The translations under genes were made by a program, and so were the position numbers. Shown here one piece after another: positions 1 through 8,259 of a DNA stretch of 10,589 nt (position 1 is the stretch's first letter; every line of letters starts with the position of its first letter). Origin of the DNA: DAOMOD01 sp964526035 (GTDB lineage Bacteria; Pseudomonadota; Gammaproteobacteria; Xanthomonadales; BPKI01). Location of the stretch: positions 1 to 10,589 of the forward strand of contig CAZGKE010000121.1 in the NCBI GenBank assembly GCA_964526035.1, in the 5' to 3' direction. The notes under the pieces are model-generated. The model was not told the DNA's origin and searched no databases. It saw only the letters and a program-made list of their open reading frames with translations.

Positions 1-1366
<1,366 letters not shown>

Positions 1367-1385
1367 GAGATAGGCCTCTGACCGG

Positions 1386-4300
1386 TCAGTCCTGCTCCAG
1401 CTCCATGTTGATGGCCAGCGAGCGGATTTCCTTCACCAACACGTTGAAGGATTCCGGCATGCCAGCCACCATTTCATGGTTGCCGTCGACGATGTTCTTG
1501 TACATCTGATTGCGGCCGCCGACGTCGTCGGACTTGACCGTGAGCATTTCCTGCAGCGTGTAGGCGGCGCCGTAGGCTTCCAGTGCCCAGACCTCCATTT
1601 CTCCGAAACGCTGTCCGCCGAACTGCGCCTTTCCGCCCAGCGGCTGCTGGGTGACCAGGGAGTACGGCCCAGTGGAGCGGGCGTGCATCTTGTCGTCGAC
1701 CAGGTGATTTAGCTTGAGCATGTACATGTAGCCCACGGTGACCGGCCGATCGAAGGAATCGCCAGTGCGTCCGTCATACAGCGTCGTCTGTCCCGACGAC
1801 GGCAGCCCGGCGATCTTCAGCATCGATTTGATCTCGACCTCGCTGGCGCCATCGAACACCGGGGTCGCCATCGGCACACCGCGCTGCAGGTTGCGGGCAA
1901 GCTCGAGGATCTCGCCGTCGCTGAACGACTTGAGCTTGACGCGCTCGCCGTGATCGTCGCTGTCGTGGTTGTAGATCTCGTCAAGGAACTTGCGCACCGC
2001 AACGGTCTTTTCGTTGGCCTCAAGCATCCGGCCAATCTTCTTGCCGATGTGCTTTGCAGCCCAGCCCAGATGGGTCTCCAGGATCTGGCCGATGTTCATG
2101 CGCGAGGGCACACCGAGAGGATTCAGCACGATATCCACCGGCGTACCGTCAGCCATGAAAGGCATGTCCTCGACCGGCACGATGGTGGAGATGACGCCCT
2201 TGTTGCCGTGGCGTCCGGCCATCTTGTCGCCGGGCTGCAGCCGACGCTTCACTGCCAGGTAGACCTTCACCATCTTCAGTACGCCGGGCGCAAGGTCGTC
2301 GCCAGCGCTGATCTTGACCACCTTGTCCTTGAAGCGCTTTTCGAACTCCGCCTTGTGGCGGGCAACCTGCTCCTGCGCGCGCTCCACCAGCTCTGCCAGT
2401 TCCTCGTCCTTCATGCGAATGGCGAACCATTCGTCCTTCTTCAGCTGGTCGAGATAGTCATCGCTGATTTCGGCGCCCTTCTTCAGTCCCTGCGGTCCGC
2501 CGTTGGCGACACGCCCGACAAGGCCTGAACGAAGACGCGAGAAGATTGCGCCCTCGAGGATGCGGAACTGGTCGTCGAAATCCTTCTTGATGCGCTTGAT
2601 CTCGATCTCTTCGATGAGCTTCGCACGCTTGTCCTTCTCGATGCCGTCGCGGGTGAAGACCTGCACGTCGATGACGGTGCCATCCATGCCCGGCGGCACG
2701 CGCAGGGAGCTGTCCTTCACGTCCGACGCCTTCTCGCCAAAGATGGCGCGCAGCAGCTTTTCCTCGGGGGTCAACTGGCTCTCGCCCTTCGGCGTCACCT
2801 TGCCGACCATGATGTCTCCCGCCTGGACCTCGGCACCGACATAGACCACGCCGGACTCGTCGAGACGCGCCAGCGCCTGTTCCGACACGTTCGGAATGTC
2901 GGCGCTGATCTCCTCCGGGCCAAGCTTGGTATCGCGGGCGATGCAGGTCAGCTCCTCGATGTGAATCGTGGTGTAGCGATCCTCCTGGACCACGCGCTCC
3001 GAGATAAGGATTGAATCCTCGAAGTTGAAGCCGTTCCACGGCATGAAGGCGACCAGCATGTTCTGGCCCAGGGCCAGCTCGCCGAGATCAGTCGACGGTC
3101 CATCGGCCAGCACGTCGCCCTTGGCCACGCGATCACCCACAGTGACCAGCGGACGTTGGTTCATGCATGTGTTCTGGTTGGAGCGCTGGTACTTGGTCAG
3201 GGTGTAGATATCGACCCCTGCGTCATCGCTTCCGACTTCTTCCTCGTGGGCGCGCACCACAATGCGTCCGGCATCAACCTGGTCGATGACTCCGCCGCGG
3301 CGCGCCACGCTGTTCACTCCTGAATCGATCGCGACCACGCGCTCGATTCCGGTGCCGACCAGCGGTGGCTCGGCGCGCAGTGTCGGGACTGCCTGGCGCT
3401 GCATGTTGGAACCCATCAGGGCGCGGTTGGCATCGTTGTGTTCCAGGAACGGAACGAGCGCGGCGGCCACGGATACCGTCTGCATGGCCGACACGTCCAT
3501 GTACTGGACGTCGGCAGGCGGCTTCAGCATCGATTCGCCCTGATATCGGCAGGACACGAAGTGGTCGGTCAGCGCCCCGGCTTCACTGAGCGCCGAGTTG
3601 GCCTGCGCAATGACAAACTCACCTTCCTCGATGGCCGACAGATAATCGACGTCATCGGTGACCTTGCCGTCCAGCACGCGACGATACGGCGTCTCGAGGA
3701 AGCCGTACCTATTGGTTCGGGCGTAGCAGGCCAGCGAGTTGATCAGACCAATGTTCGGGCCCTCAGGGGTTTCAATGGTGCAGACGCGACCGTAGTGAGT
3801 CGGATGCACGTCGCGCACTTCGAATCCGGCACGCTCGCGCGTCAATCCACCCGGACCCAGCGCCGAAACGCGTCGCTTGTGAGTCACCTCGGACAACGGG
3901 TTGACCTGATCCATGAACTGGCTGAGCTGCGAGGAGCCAAAGAACTCCTTGATCGCGGCGGCCACAGGTTTCGCGTTGATCAACTCCTGGGGTGTCAGCC
4001 CCTCGGACTCAGCCAGCGAAAGCCGCTCCCTGACCGCGCGTTCGACGCGCACCAGACCGATACGGAACACGTTCTCCGCCATTTCTCCGACCGAGCGCAC
4101 TCGACGGTTACCGAGGTGGTCGATGTCGTCCACCGTGCCCTTGCCATTGCGGATCTCGACCAGGGTGGTCAACGCGTCGAGGATATCCGAGCCTTCGCCG
4201 CGCTCTTCGACCAAGGCCTTGGCGAAGTCGTCGCCACGCTCGCTGAAGTACTGGTGATCATAGAGAACGCCGGGGCCGATGACCTCGCGTCGACCGACGC

Positions 4301-5537
4301 GGCGGTTGAACTTCATTCGCCCCACCGCAGAAAGATCGTAGCGATCGGGCGAGAAGAACAGGTTGTGGAACAGGTTGACGGCAGCGTCCTTGGTGGGCGG
4401 CTCGCCCGGACGCATCATCCGGTAGATCTCGTAAAGCGCATCCATCTGCGTGCGCGTGGAATCGATGCGCAGCGTGTTGGAAATGTATGGACCGCGGTCC
4501 AGGTCGTTGACGAACAGTGTGCCTACGTCCTCGATGCCGGCCTTGCGGAAGGCTTCCAGGTGAGCGTCGTTGATTTCTTCGTTGGCGGCCGCCAGCAGCT
4601 CGCCGCTCGACTCGTCCACCACATCGTGAGCCATGATGCGTCCCAGCAGGTACTCGTCCGGCACCTCCAACTGGGTGATGCCCGCCTGTTCGAGCCTGCG
4701 CACGTGACGCTGGGCGATGCGCTTTCCGGCCTCGACAAGTACCTCATCGCCGAGCGCGATGTCGAAATTGACGGTCTCGCCGCGCAGGCGCTCCGGCACC
4801 AGCTCGAGTTCGGCGCCACCTTTCTTGAGGAGACGGAACTGGTTGGTCTCGAAGAAGATATCGAGAATTTGCTGGTTGTCATAGCCCAGCGCCCGCAACA
4901 GCACGGTCACCGGAAGTTTGCGGCGACGGTCAATGCGCGTGAACATGCTGTCCTTGGGATCGAACTCGAAGTCGAGCCAGGATCCGCGGTAGGGAATGAC
5001 ACGCGCCGAGTACAGCAGCTTGCCCGAGCTGTGGGTCTTGCCGCGGTCGTGATCGAAGAACACGCCCGGTGAGCGATGCAGCTGGGAGACAATGACGCGC
5101 TCGGTGCCGTTGACGATGAAGGTCCCGCTGTCGGTCATGAGCGGAAGTTCGCCCATGTACACTTCCTGTTCCTTCACGTACTTGACCGCCTTGTTGCCGG
5201 TCTCCTTGTCGTAGATCACGAGGCGAACCAGCACCCGTAGCGGGGCGCCGTAGCTCATCCCGCGCGAGGTGCACTCGCGCACGTCGAAGGGCGGCTCACC
5301 GAGCCGATAGCTGACGTATTCAAGGGCGGCGCTGCCGGAATAGCTGGTGATCGGAAACACCGATTTCAGGGCCGCGTGAAGTCCCTGGTCGAAACGCTCG
5401 TCGGGCGTCTTGTTTTCCTGCAGGAAGGACCTGTAGGAATCGACCTGGATGGACAGAAGATACGGTACCTCGAGGATCGAGGGCCGCTTGCCGAAATCCT
5501 TGCGGATTCGCTTCTTCTCTGTGAAGGAGTACGTCAT
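1386..5537 (-). CDS. rpoB: RNA polymerase subunit beta
   Basis: This is the complete 1383-residue beta subunit of RNA polymerase. It forms half of the active-site cleft and the rifampicin pocket. It starts MTYSFTEKKRIRKDFGKRP and ends RSLAINMELEQD. The rifampicin region lies around residues 534-565 (GSSQLSQFMDQVNPLSE, then THKRRVSALGPGG). The key Asp543, His553 and Ser558 match E. coli D516, H526 and S531, but residue 545 is Val where E. coli has Asn518. The GDKMAGRHGNKGVIS block carries Lys1105 and Lys1113, equivalent to E. coli K1065 and K1073, which contact the substrate and transcript. The C-terminal GGKAQFGGQRFGEMEVWALEAYGAAYTLQEML region that joins beta' is intact. It is about 41 residues longer than the E. 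coli protein. Roughly 20 extra residues fall around positions 425-450, with others near 970-1040; a length of about 1383 is what I recall for Xanthomonadaceae. A GAGG about 10 nt upstream supports the ATG at 5537. Confidence 0.98.
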   Translation of the reverse strand: MTYSFTEKKRIRKDFGKRPSILEVPYLLSIQVDSYRSFLQENKTPDERFDQGLHAALKSVFPITSYSGSAALEYVSYRLGEPPFDVRECTSRGMSYGAPLRVLVRLVIYDKETGNKAVKYVKEQEVYMGELPLMTDSGTFIVNGTERVIVSQLHRSPGVFFDHDRGKTHSSGKLLYSARVIPYRGSWLDFEFDPKDSMFTRIDRRRKLPVTVLLRALGYDNQQILDIFFETNQFRLLKKGGAELELVPERLRGETVNFDIALGDEVLVEAGKRIAQRHVRRLEQAGITQLEVPDEYLLGRIMAHDVVDESSGELLAAANEEINDAHLEAFRKAGIEDVGTLFVNDLDRGPYISNTLRIDSTRTQMDALYEIYRMMRPGEPPTKDAAVNLFHNLFFSPDRYDLSAVGRMKFNRRVGRREVIGPGVLYDHQYFSERGDDFAKALVEERGEGSDILDALTTLVEIRNGKGTVDDIDHLGNRRVRSVGEMAENVFRIGLVRVERAVRERLSLAESEGLTPQELINAKPVAAAIKEFFGSSQLSQFMDQVNPLSEVTHKRRVSALGPGGLTRERAGFEVRDVHPTHYGRVCTIETPEGPNIGLINSLACYARTNRYGFLETPYRRVLDGKVTDDVDYLSAIEEGEFVIAQANSALSEAGALTDHFVSCRYQGESMLKPPADVQYMDVSAMQTVSVAAALVPFLEHNDANRALMGSNMQRQAVPTLRAEPPLVGTGIERVVAIDSGVNSVARRGGVIDQVDAGRIVVRAHEEEVGSDDAGVDIYTLTKYQRSNQNTCMNQRPLVTVGDRVAKGDVLADGPSTDLGELALGQNMLVAFMPWNGFNFEDSILISERVVQEDRYTTIHIEELTCIARDTKLGPEEISADIPNVSEQALARLDESGVVYVGAEVQAGDIMVGKVTPKGESQLTPEEKLLRAIFGEKASDVKDSSLRVPPGMDGTVIDVQVFTRDGIEKDKRAKLIEEIEIKRIKKDFDDQFRILEGAIFSRLRSGLVGRVANGGPQGLKKGAEISDDYLDQLKKDEWFAIRMKDEELAELVERAQEQVARHKAEFEKRFKDKVVKISAGDDLAPGVLKMVKVYLAVKRRLQPGDKMAGRHGNKGVISTIVPVEDMPFMADGTPVDIVLNPLGVPSRMNIGQILETHLGWAAKHIGKKIGRMLEANEKTVAVRKFLDEIYNHDSDDHGERVKLKSFSDGEILELARNLQRGVPMATPVFDGASEVEIKSMLKIAGLPSSGQTTLYDGRTGDSFDRPVTVGYMYMLKLNHLVDDKMHARSTGPYSLVTQQPLGGKAQFGGQRFGEMEVWALEAYGAAYTLQEMLTVKSDDVGGRNQMYKNIVDGNHEMVAGMPESFNVLVKEIRSLAINMELEQD

Positions 5538-5675
5538 GGGTGTACCGCCTCGCTCATGTTCACGACGGGCGGGCAGGCCGCGCCGTGGTTCGGGTGATGA
5601 AAGTGCTGATGGGTCAAAGGTCGTCCGCGACTTGATGTCACGCCTACCTCTGACCGATCAACGCTTCTCCAGCAA

Positions 5676-5708
5676 GCAAAGCCCGGGGGTTCGCACCCCC
5701 AGGCTTGC
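5676..5708 (-). promoter_or_regulatory. GNRA-capped stem-loop between rplL and rpoB
   Basis: The minus-strand RNA folds as GCAAGCCUGGGGGU, loop GCGA, ACCCCCGGGCUUUGC. That is a 14-bp stem with one G-U wobble and one bulged U, closed by a GNRA tetraloop. It lies 35 nt after the rplL stop. No U tract follows, so it does not look like a complete intrinsic terminator. In E. coli the same spacer holds a partial terminator (attenuator) and an RNase III site that set the ratio of ribosomal protein to polymerase. A similar role here is inferred from position and structure only. Confidence 0.55.
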
Positions 5709-5711
5709 CAT

Positions 5712-5731
5712 GTCGCTGTAAGGGCAGCGAC
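5712..5731 (-). repeat. Second short stem-loop in the rplL-rpoB spacer
   Basis: A perfect 7-bp inverted repeat (GTCGCTG / CAGCGAC) around a 6-nt loop lies between the rplL stop and the larger GNRA-capped hairpin, only 3 nt from it. The two stems could stack or act together as a processing or pausing element. The rest of the spacer (5538-5675) holds the rpoB Shine-Dalgarno and nothing else I can recognise. I see no convincing -35/-10 pair. Confidence 0.45.
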
Positions 5732-5743
5732 GCAACGTGTCGA

Positions 5744-6121
5744 TTACTTGACCTCGACAGTGGCGCCAGCGTCTTCCAGCTCTTTCTTGAACTTCGCGGC
5801 CTCGTCCTTGCTGACGGCTTCCTTGACAGCAGCGGGCGCGGACTCCACCAGATCCTTGGCCTCTTTCAGGCCCAGACCGGTGATGGCGCGGACCGCCTTG
5901 ATCGCGTTGACCTTGTTCGCGCCTGCAGAAGCCAGGATCACGTTGAACTCGGTCTGTTCCTCGACAGCAGCAGCAGCGCCCGCAGGAGCGGCAGCGGCCA
6001 CAGCCATCGGGGCGGCAGCGGACACCCCGAACTTGTCTTCCATCAACTTCACCAGATCGGTGATGTCGATGAGGGACATGCTGGCGATGGACTCGAGGAT
6101 CTCTTCTTTGGAAACGGCCAT
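5744..6121 (-). CDS. rplL: 50S ribosomal protein L7/L12
   Basis: This 125-residue acidic stalk protein is present as dimers bound to L10. It recruits EF-Tu, EF-G and other GTPase factors to the ribosome. The N-terminal dimerisation domain covers about residues 1-32 (MAVSKEEILESIASMSLIDI). An Ala/Pro/Gly hinge follows at about 33-53. The factor-binding C-terminal domain runs from about 54 to 125 and contains the conserved NKVNAIKAVRAITGLGLKEA helix region (69-88) and a TVEVK end. The length is normal for the family. An AGAGG lies 9-10 nt before the ATG, and the gene begins 59 nt after the rplJ stop, consistent with translation from the same message at higher yield than L10. Confidence 0.98.
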   Translation of the reverse strand: MAVSKEEILESIASMSLIDITDLVKLMEDKFGVSAAAPMAVAAAAPAGAAAAVEEQTEFNVILASAGANKVNAIKAVRAITGLGLKEAKDLVESAPAAVKEAVSKDEAAKFKKELEDAGATVEVK

Positions 6122-6180
6122 GATGAACTACCTCTTGAAACGGTTGAATGAAACGACTCGTTGCGAAACGGATGCGGCTG

Positions 6181-6705
6181 TCAGGCAGCCTTCTGATCGC
6201 GGACTGCGGCCACCACGCGCGCCACCATGGCGGCGGGTTCAGCCAGGGTGCGTGCCAGCTTGACGATCGGCGCCTGCATGACGCCCATCAGCATGGCAAT
6301 GGCCTGGTCACGGGTCGGCAGATTGGCCAGCTTGTCAAGGTCGGTACCCGGATACATCCGGCCGCCCATGGCGACAAGCCTGGTCTTGATCTGCTGATTG
6401 CCCTTGGCAAAGTCCTTGATCAGTCGCGCAGCTGCTCCCGGGTCCTCTTCCGAGAAGGCGTACAGCAACGGACCGGTCAGAGCGTCATGGACGCACTGAT
6501 AGTCGGTATCCGCAATTGCACGGCGCACCAGGGTGTTCTTCGCTACCTTCAGGTAGACCCCGGATTGCCTGGCCTTGGCGCGAAGCTCGGTCATTTTTTC
6601 GACCGTGACTCCTGCGTACTCGGCAGCCACCAGCGACTGCGCCTTGGTGGCCACATTCGCGAGTTCGGCAACGACCTCTTTCTTCTGCTCGAGATTGAGC
6701 GGCAT
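6181..6705 (-). CDS. rplJ: 50S ribosomal protein L10
   Basis: This 174-residue L10 protein forms the base of the ribosomal stalk. Its N-terminal domain (about 1-130) binds 23S rRNA and L11, and its C-terminal helix carries the L12 dimers. The family hallmark is seen at 53-63 (KVAKNTLVRRA) within the alpha/beta N-terminal domain, and an Ala-rich amphipathic C-terminal helix covers about 133-170. It is slightly longer than the E. coli protein (about 165 residues). The ATG at 6705 is set by a GGAGA 6-7 nt upstream. L10 bound to L12 is a known translational repressor of its own operon, and the upstream spacer carries a matching leader structure (6825-6952). Confidence 0.98.
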   Translation of the reverse strand: MPLNLEQKKEVVAELANVATKAQSLVAAEYAGVTVEKMTELRAKARQSGVYLKVAKNTLVRRAIADTDYQCVHDALTGPLLYAFSEEDPGAAARLIKDFAKGNQQIKTRLVAMGGRMYPGTDLDKLANLPTRDQAIAMLMGVMQAPIVKLARTLAEPAAMVARVVAAVRDQKAA

Positions 6706-6824
6706 TGCATTTCTCCAAACTAGACATTCCGCGGCGGCGGCAAAGCCGTCGCGGTCCTTTCCGTTGCGGTCGACCCTTCCATCGAGTCGCCGTTGGTGGC
6801 CGTTTCAAGCAAACCTTGAGCGGG

Positions 6825-6952
6825 CATCACCATCTACGCAGGTTCATCGAAATGAATTAAGACGTCTTGCGGCAGCACGGACGCTTTTCCATTGCCTGGT
6901 CGCCTCCCTGCGGCGTCCGTCCGGTCGCTCGATGTCGCCTGCGGTCTTTGAC
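6825..6952 (-). promoter_or_regulatory. Ribosomal protein L10 leader RNA (kink-turn autoregulatory site)
   Basis: The rplJ message has an L10-type leader about 120-250 nt upstream of the start. The outer helix pairs RNA ACC (6943-6945) with GGU (6829-6831), and GCAGG (6938-6942) with CCUGC (6838-6842). The unpaired GUAGAU (6832-6837) lies on one strand only, which is the asymmetric kink-turn arrangement. The flanking CAAAGACCGCAGG and CCUGCGUAGAUGGUGA match the conserved L10-leader sequence as I remember it. Nested inside are a 6-bp helix (6929-6934 with 6845-6850) and an 8-bp helix (6913-6920 with 6877-6884). The family binds L10(L12)4 and represses translation of rplJL. The identification rests on sequence memory plus consistent nested pairing. 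Confidence 0.85.
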
Positions 6953-6957
6953 GGCTT

Positions 6958-6977
6958 CCACGGCAGACTGCCCGTGG
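6958..6977 (-). repeat. Stem-loop immediately upstream of the L10 leader
   Basis: A perfect 6-bp inverted repeat (CCACGG / CCGTGG) with an 8-nt interior sits just 5' of the kink-turn helix in the transcript. It may be an upstream arm of the L10 leader, or a separate stem between the rplA 3' end and the leader. No function can be assigned from the sequence. Confidence 0.4.
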
Positions 6978-6986
6978 GAGGCCCTC

Positions 6987-7021
6987 AAAATCCGGGCGCT
7001 CCGGCTTCTGGCCGGGGCGCC
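6987..7021 (-). terminator. Candidate weak intrinsic terminator after rplA
   Basis: Starting 14 nt after the rplA stop, the RNA can form GGCGC-C-CCGGC, loop CAGAA, GCCGG-A-GCGCC. This is a 10-bp GC-rich stem with one internal C/A mismatch. It is followed by CGGA and then UUUU. The U run is short and offset from the stem, so at best partial termination is expected. That would fit separation of the rplKA message from the L10-regulated rplJL message. In E. coli a promoter lies in this spacer, but I see no clear promoter here. Confidence 0.45.
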
Positions 7022-7035
7022 TGCATAGTTGTTTT

Positions 7036-7737
7036 CTATTTGGTGTCCAGACTCGACTGTTCGACGGCGATGCCGAGGCCCATGGTGGTTGACACCGAGA
7101 TCTTCTGCAGAAAATGGCCCTTGGCCTGCGAGGGCTTGGCCTTGATGAGATCCTGCAGGAGCGCGTTCAGGTTGCCCTTCAACGCGTCGATCTCGAAACC
7201 CACCTTGCCGATAGTGCAATGAATGATTCCGCCCTTGTCAGTGCGGTAGCGCACCTGGCCCGCCTTGGCGTTGTTGACCGCCTCCGCCGGATTGGCGCTG
7301 ACCGTGCCCACCTTGGGGTTCGGCATCAGCCCGCGCGGACCGAGCAGCTGACCCAGCTTGCCGACCACGCGCATGGCATCGGGCGTGGCGATCACCACGT
7401 CATAGTTGAGGTCGCCGCCCTGCATCTTTTCGGCCAGCTCGTCCATCCCGACCACGTCTGCGCCAGCGGCCAGCGCCTGCTCCGCTTTTTCGCCCGGCGG
7501 GCAAAACACCGCCACCCGCACCGACTTGCCGGTGCCGGCCGGGAGCACGGTGGAGCCACGCACCTGCTGGTCTGACTTCTTCGGGTCAACCCCGAGACGC
7601 ACGGCGACGTCCACTGACTCGGCGAACTTCACCTTGCTGTTGCTCTTGAGAATCTTCAGTGCCTCGTCGATCGGGTACTGCTTGCCCGGCTCGACCAGTC
7701 CGTTCATAGCCTTGAATCGCTTCGTCATCTTTGCCAT
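7036..7737 (-). CDS. rplA: 50S ribosomal protein L1
   Basis: This 233-residue L1 protein forms the mobile L1 stalk that binds 23S rRNA and guides deacylated tRNA out of the E site. In E. coli it also represses its own operon by binding the rplK leader. The family signature lies at about 119-146 (PDAMRVVGKLGQLLGPRGL followed by MPNPKVGTV). The protein ends SSLDTK before a TAG. The open frame extends 42 codons further upstream, but that extension is antisense-like sequence inside rplK. The ATG at 7737 (MAKMTKRFK) has a GGAGG overlapping the last rplK codons and gives a length matching the E. coli protein (234). Only 4 nt separate it from the rplK stop, so the two genes are translationally coupled. 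Confidence 0.97.
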   Translation of the reverse strand: MAKMTKRFKAMNGLVEPGKQYPIDEALKILKSNSKVKFAESVDVAVRLGVDPKKSDQQVRGSTVLPAGTGKSVRVAVFCPPGEKAEQALAAGADVVGMDELAEKMQGGDLNYDVVIATPDAMRVVGKLGQLLGPRGLMPNPKVGTVSANPAEAVNNAKAGQVRYRTDKGGIIHCTIGKVGFEIDALKGNLNALLQDLIKAKPSQAKGHFLQKISVSTTMGLGIAVEQSSLDTK

Positions 7738-7741
7738 GGCT

Positions 7742-8170
7742 TCAGCCCTCCACCACAAGACCCATGCTGCGGGCGCTACCGGCAATGGTGCGCACCGCGG
7801 CGTCGAGATCGGCCGCCGTAAGGTCAGGCTCCTTGGCCTTGGCAATATCCTCGAGCTGGGCACGAGTGACCTTGCCCACCTTCTCGGTATTTGGCCGCTT
7901 TGAACCCGAAGCGATACCGGCGGCCTTCTTCAACAGCACACTGGCCGGCGCCGTCTTGGTGATGAAGGTGAAGCTGCGATCCGAGTAGACGGTGATCACC
8001 ACCGGCGTGGGCAGACCCGGCTCGAGCTTCTGCGTGGCCGCATTGAAGGCCTTGCAGAACTCCATGATGTTCACGCCACGCTGACCCAGCGCCGGACCAA
8101 CCGGCGGACTCGGGTTGGCCTGGCCCGCCTTGATTTGCAGCTTGATGTAGCCTGCGACTTTCTTTGCCAT
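7742..8170 (-). CDS. rplK: 50S ribosomal protein L11
   Basis: This 142-residue L11 protein lies at the base of the GTPase-associated centre. It binds the 23S rRNA thiostrepton loop and is needed for RelA-dependent ppGpp synthesis. The proline-rich N-terminal segment NPSPPVGPALGQRGVNIMEF (about 19-38) is intact. The C-terminal RNA-binding domain covers about 76-142 (KKAAGIASGSKRPNTEKVG, ending MGLVVEG). The length is the same as the E. coli protein. A GGGAG lies 9 nt before the ATG. The 89-nt gap to nusG is where the L1-binding autoregulatory leader and promoter lie in E. coli. Confidence 0.98.
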   Translation of the reverse strand: MAKKVAGYIKLQIKAGQANPSPPVGPALGQRGVNIMEFCKAFNAATQKLEPGLPTPVVITVYSDRSFTFITKTAPASVLLKKAAGIASGSKRPNTEKVGKVTRAQLEDIAKAKEPDLTAADLDAAVRTIAGSARSMGLVVEG

Positions 8171-8240
8171 TTCACTCTACTCCCGGAGTTCGAACGTCTG
8201 CACGCCTTGGGCTGCGGGACTCCTCCGTTGGGTTGCAGTT

Positions 8241-8255
8241 CGGGACTCGGTCCCG
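8241..8255 (-). repeat. Small inverted repeat after nusG
   Basis: A perfect 6-bp inverted repeat (CGGGAC / GTCCCG) with a 3-nt loop begins 4 nt after the nusG stop and is followed by AACUGCAACCC, with no U tract. It could protect the nusG 3' end or form part of the rplK leader. No L1-binding motif could be confirmed by eye in the rest of the 89-nt spacer. Confidence 0.35.
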
Positions 8256-8259
8256 GCTC

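Noticed and set aside
1375..1384. Ten-base repeat CCTCTGACCG shared by the rpoB-rpoC gap and the rplL-rpoB spacer (5647-5656)
   Set aside because: It is short and partly made of the complement of a Shine-Dalgarno (AGAGG) at the first site. Two copies of 10 nt are compatible with chance.
3438..5072. A 544-codon open frame on the plus strand opposite rpoB
   Set aside because: It is in exact codon register with rpoB on the other strand, where GC-rich third positions suppress stops. The translation has no family features, and rpoB is beyond doubt. The same applies to the plus-strand frames at 17-397 and 851-1357 opposite rpoC.
5672..5710. Plus-strand sequence resembling a tRNA T arm and acceptor end with CCA (GGGGGTTCGCACCCCC, then GGCTTGCCA)
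   Set aside because: The loop lacks the conserved A at position 58, there is no D arm or anticodon arm upstream, and the matching GCAAGC lies only a few bases before the stem. It is better explained as the minus-strand GNRA hairpin.
6859..6868. Perfect 10-bp palindrome AAGACGTCTT in the L10 leader region
   Set aside because: It is an isolated palindrome without a loop, a partner site or a recognisable operator context. It is most likely incidental within the leader.
7738..7863. Longer upstream start for rplA (42 extra codons)
   Set aside because: The extension lies entirely inside rplK in another frame. The start at 7737 has a GGAGG and gives the family length.
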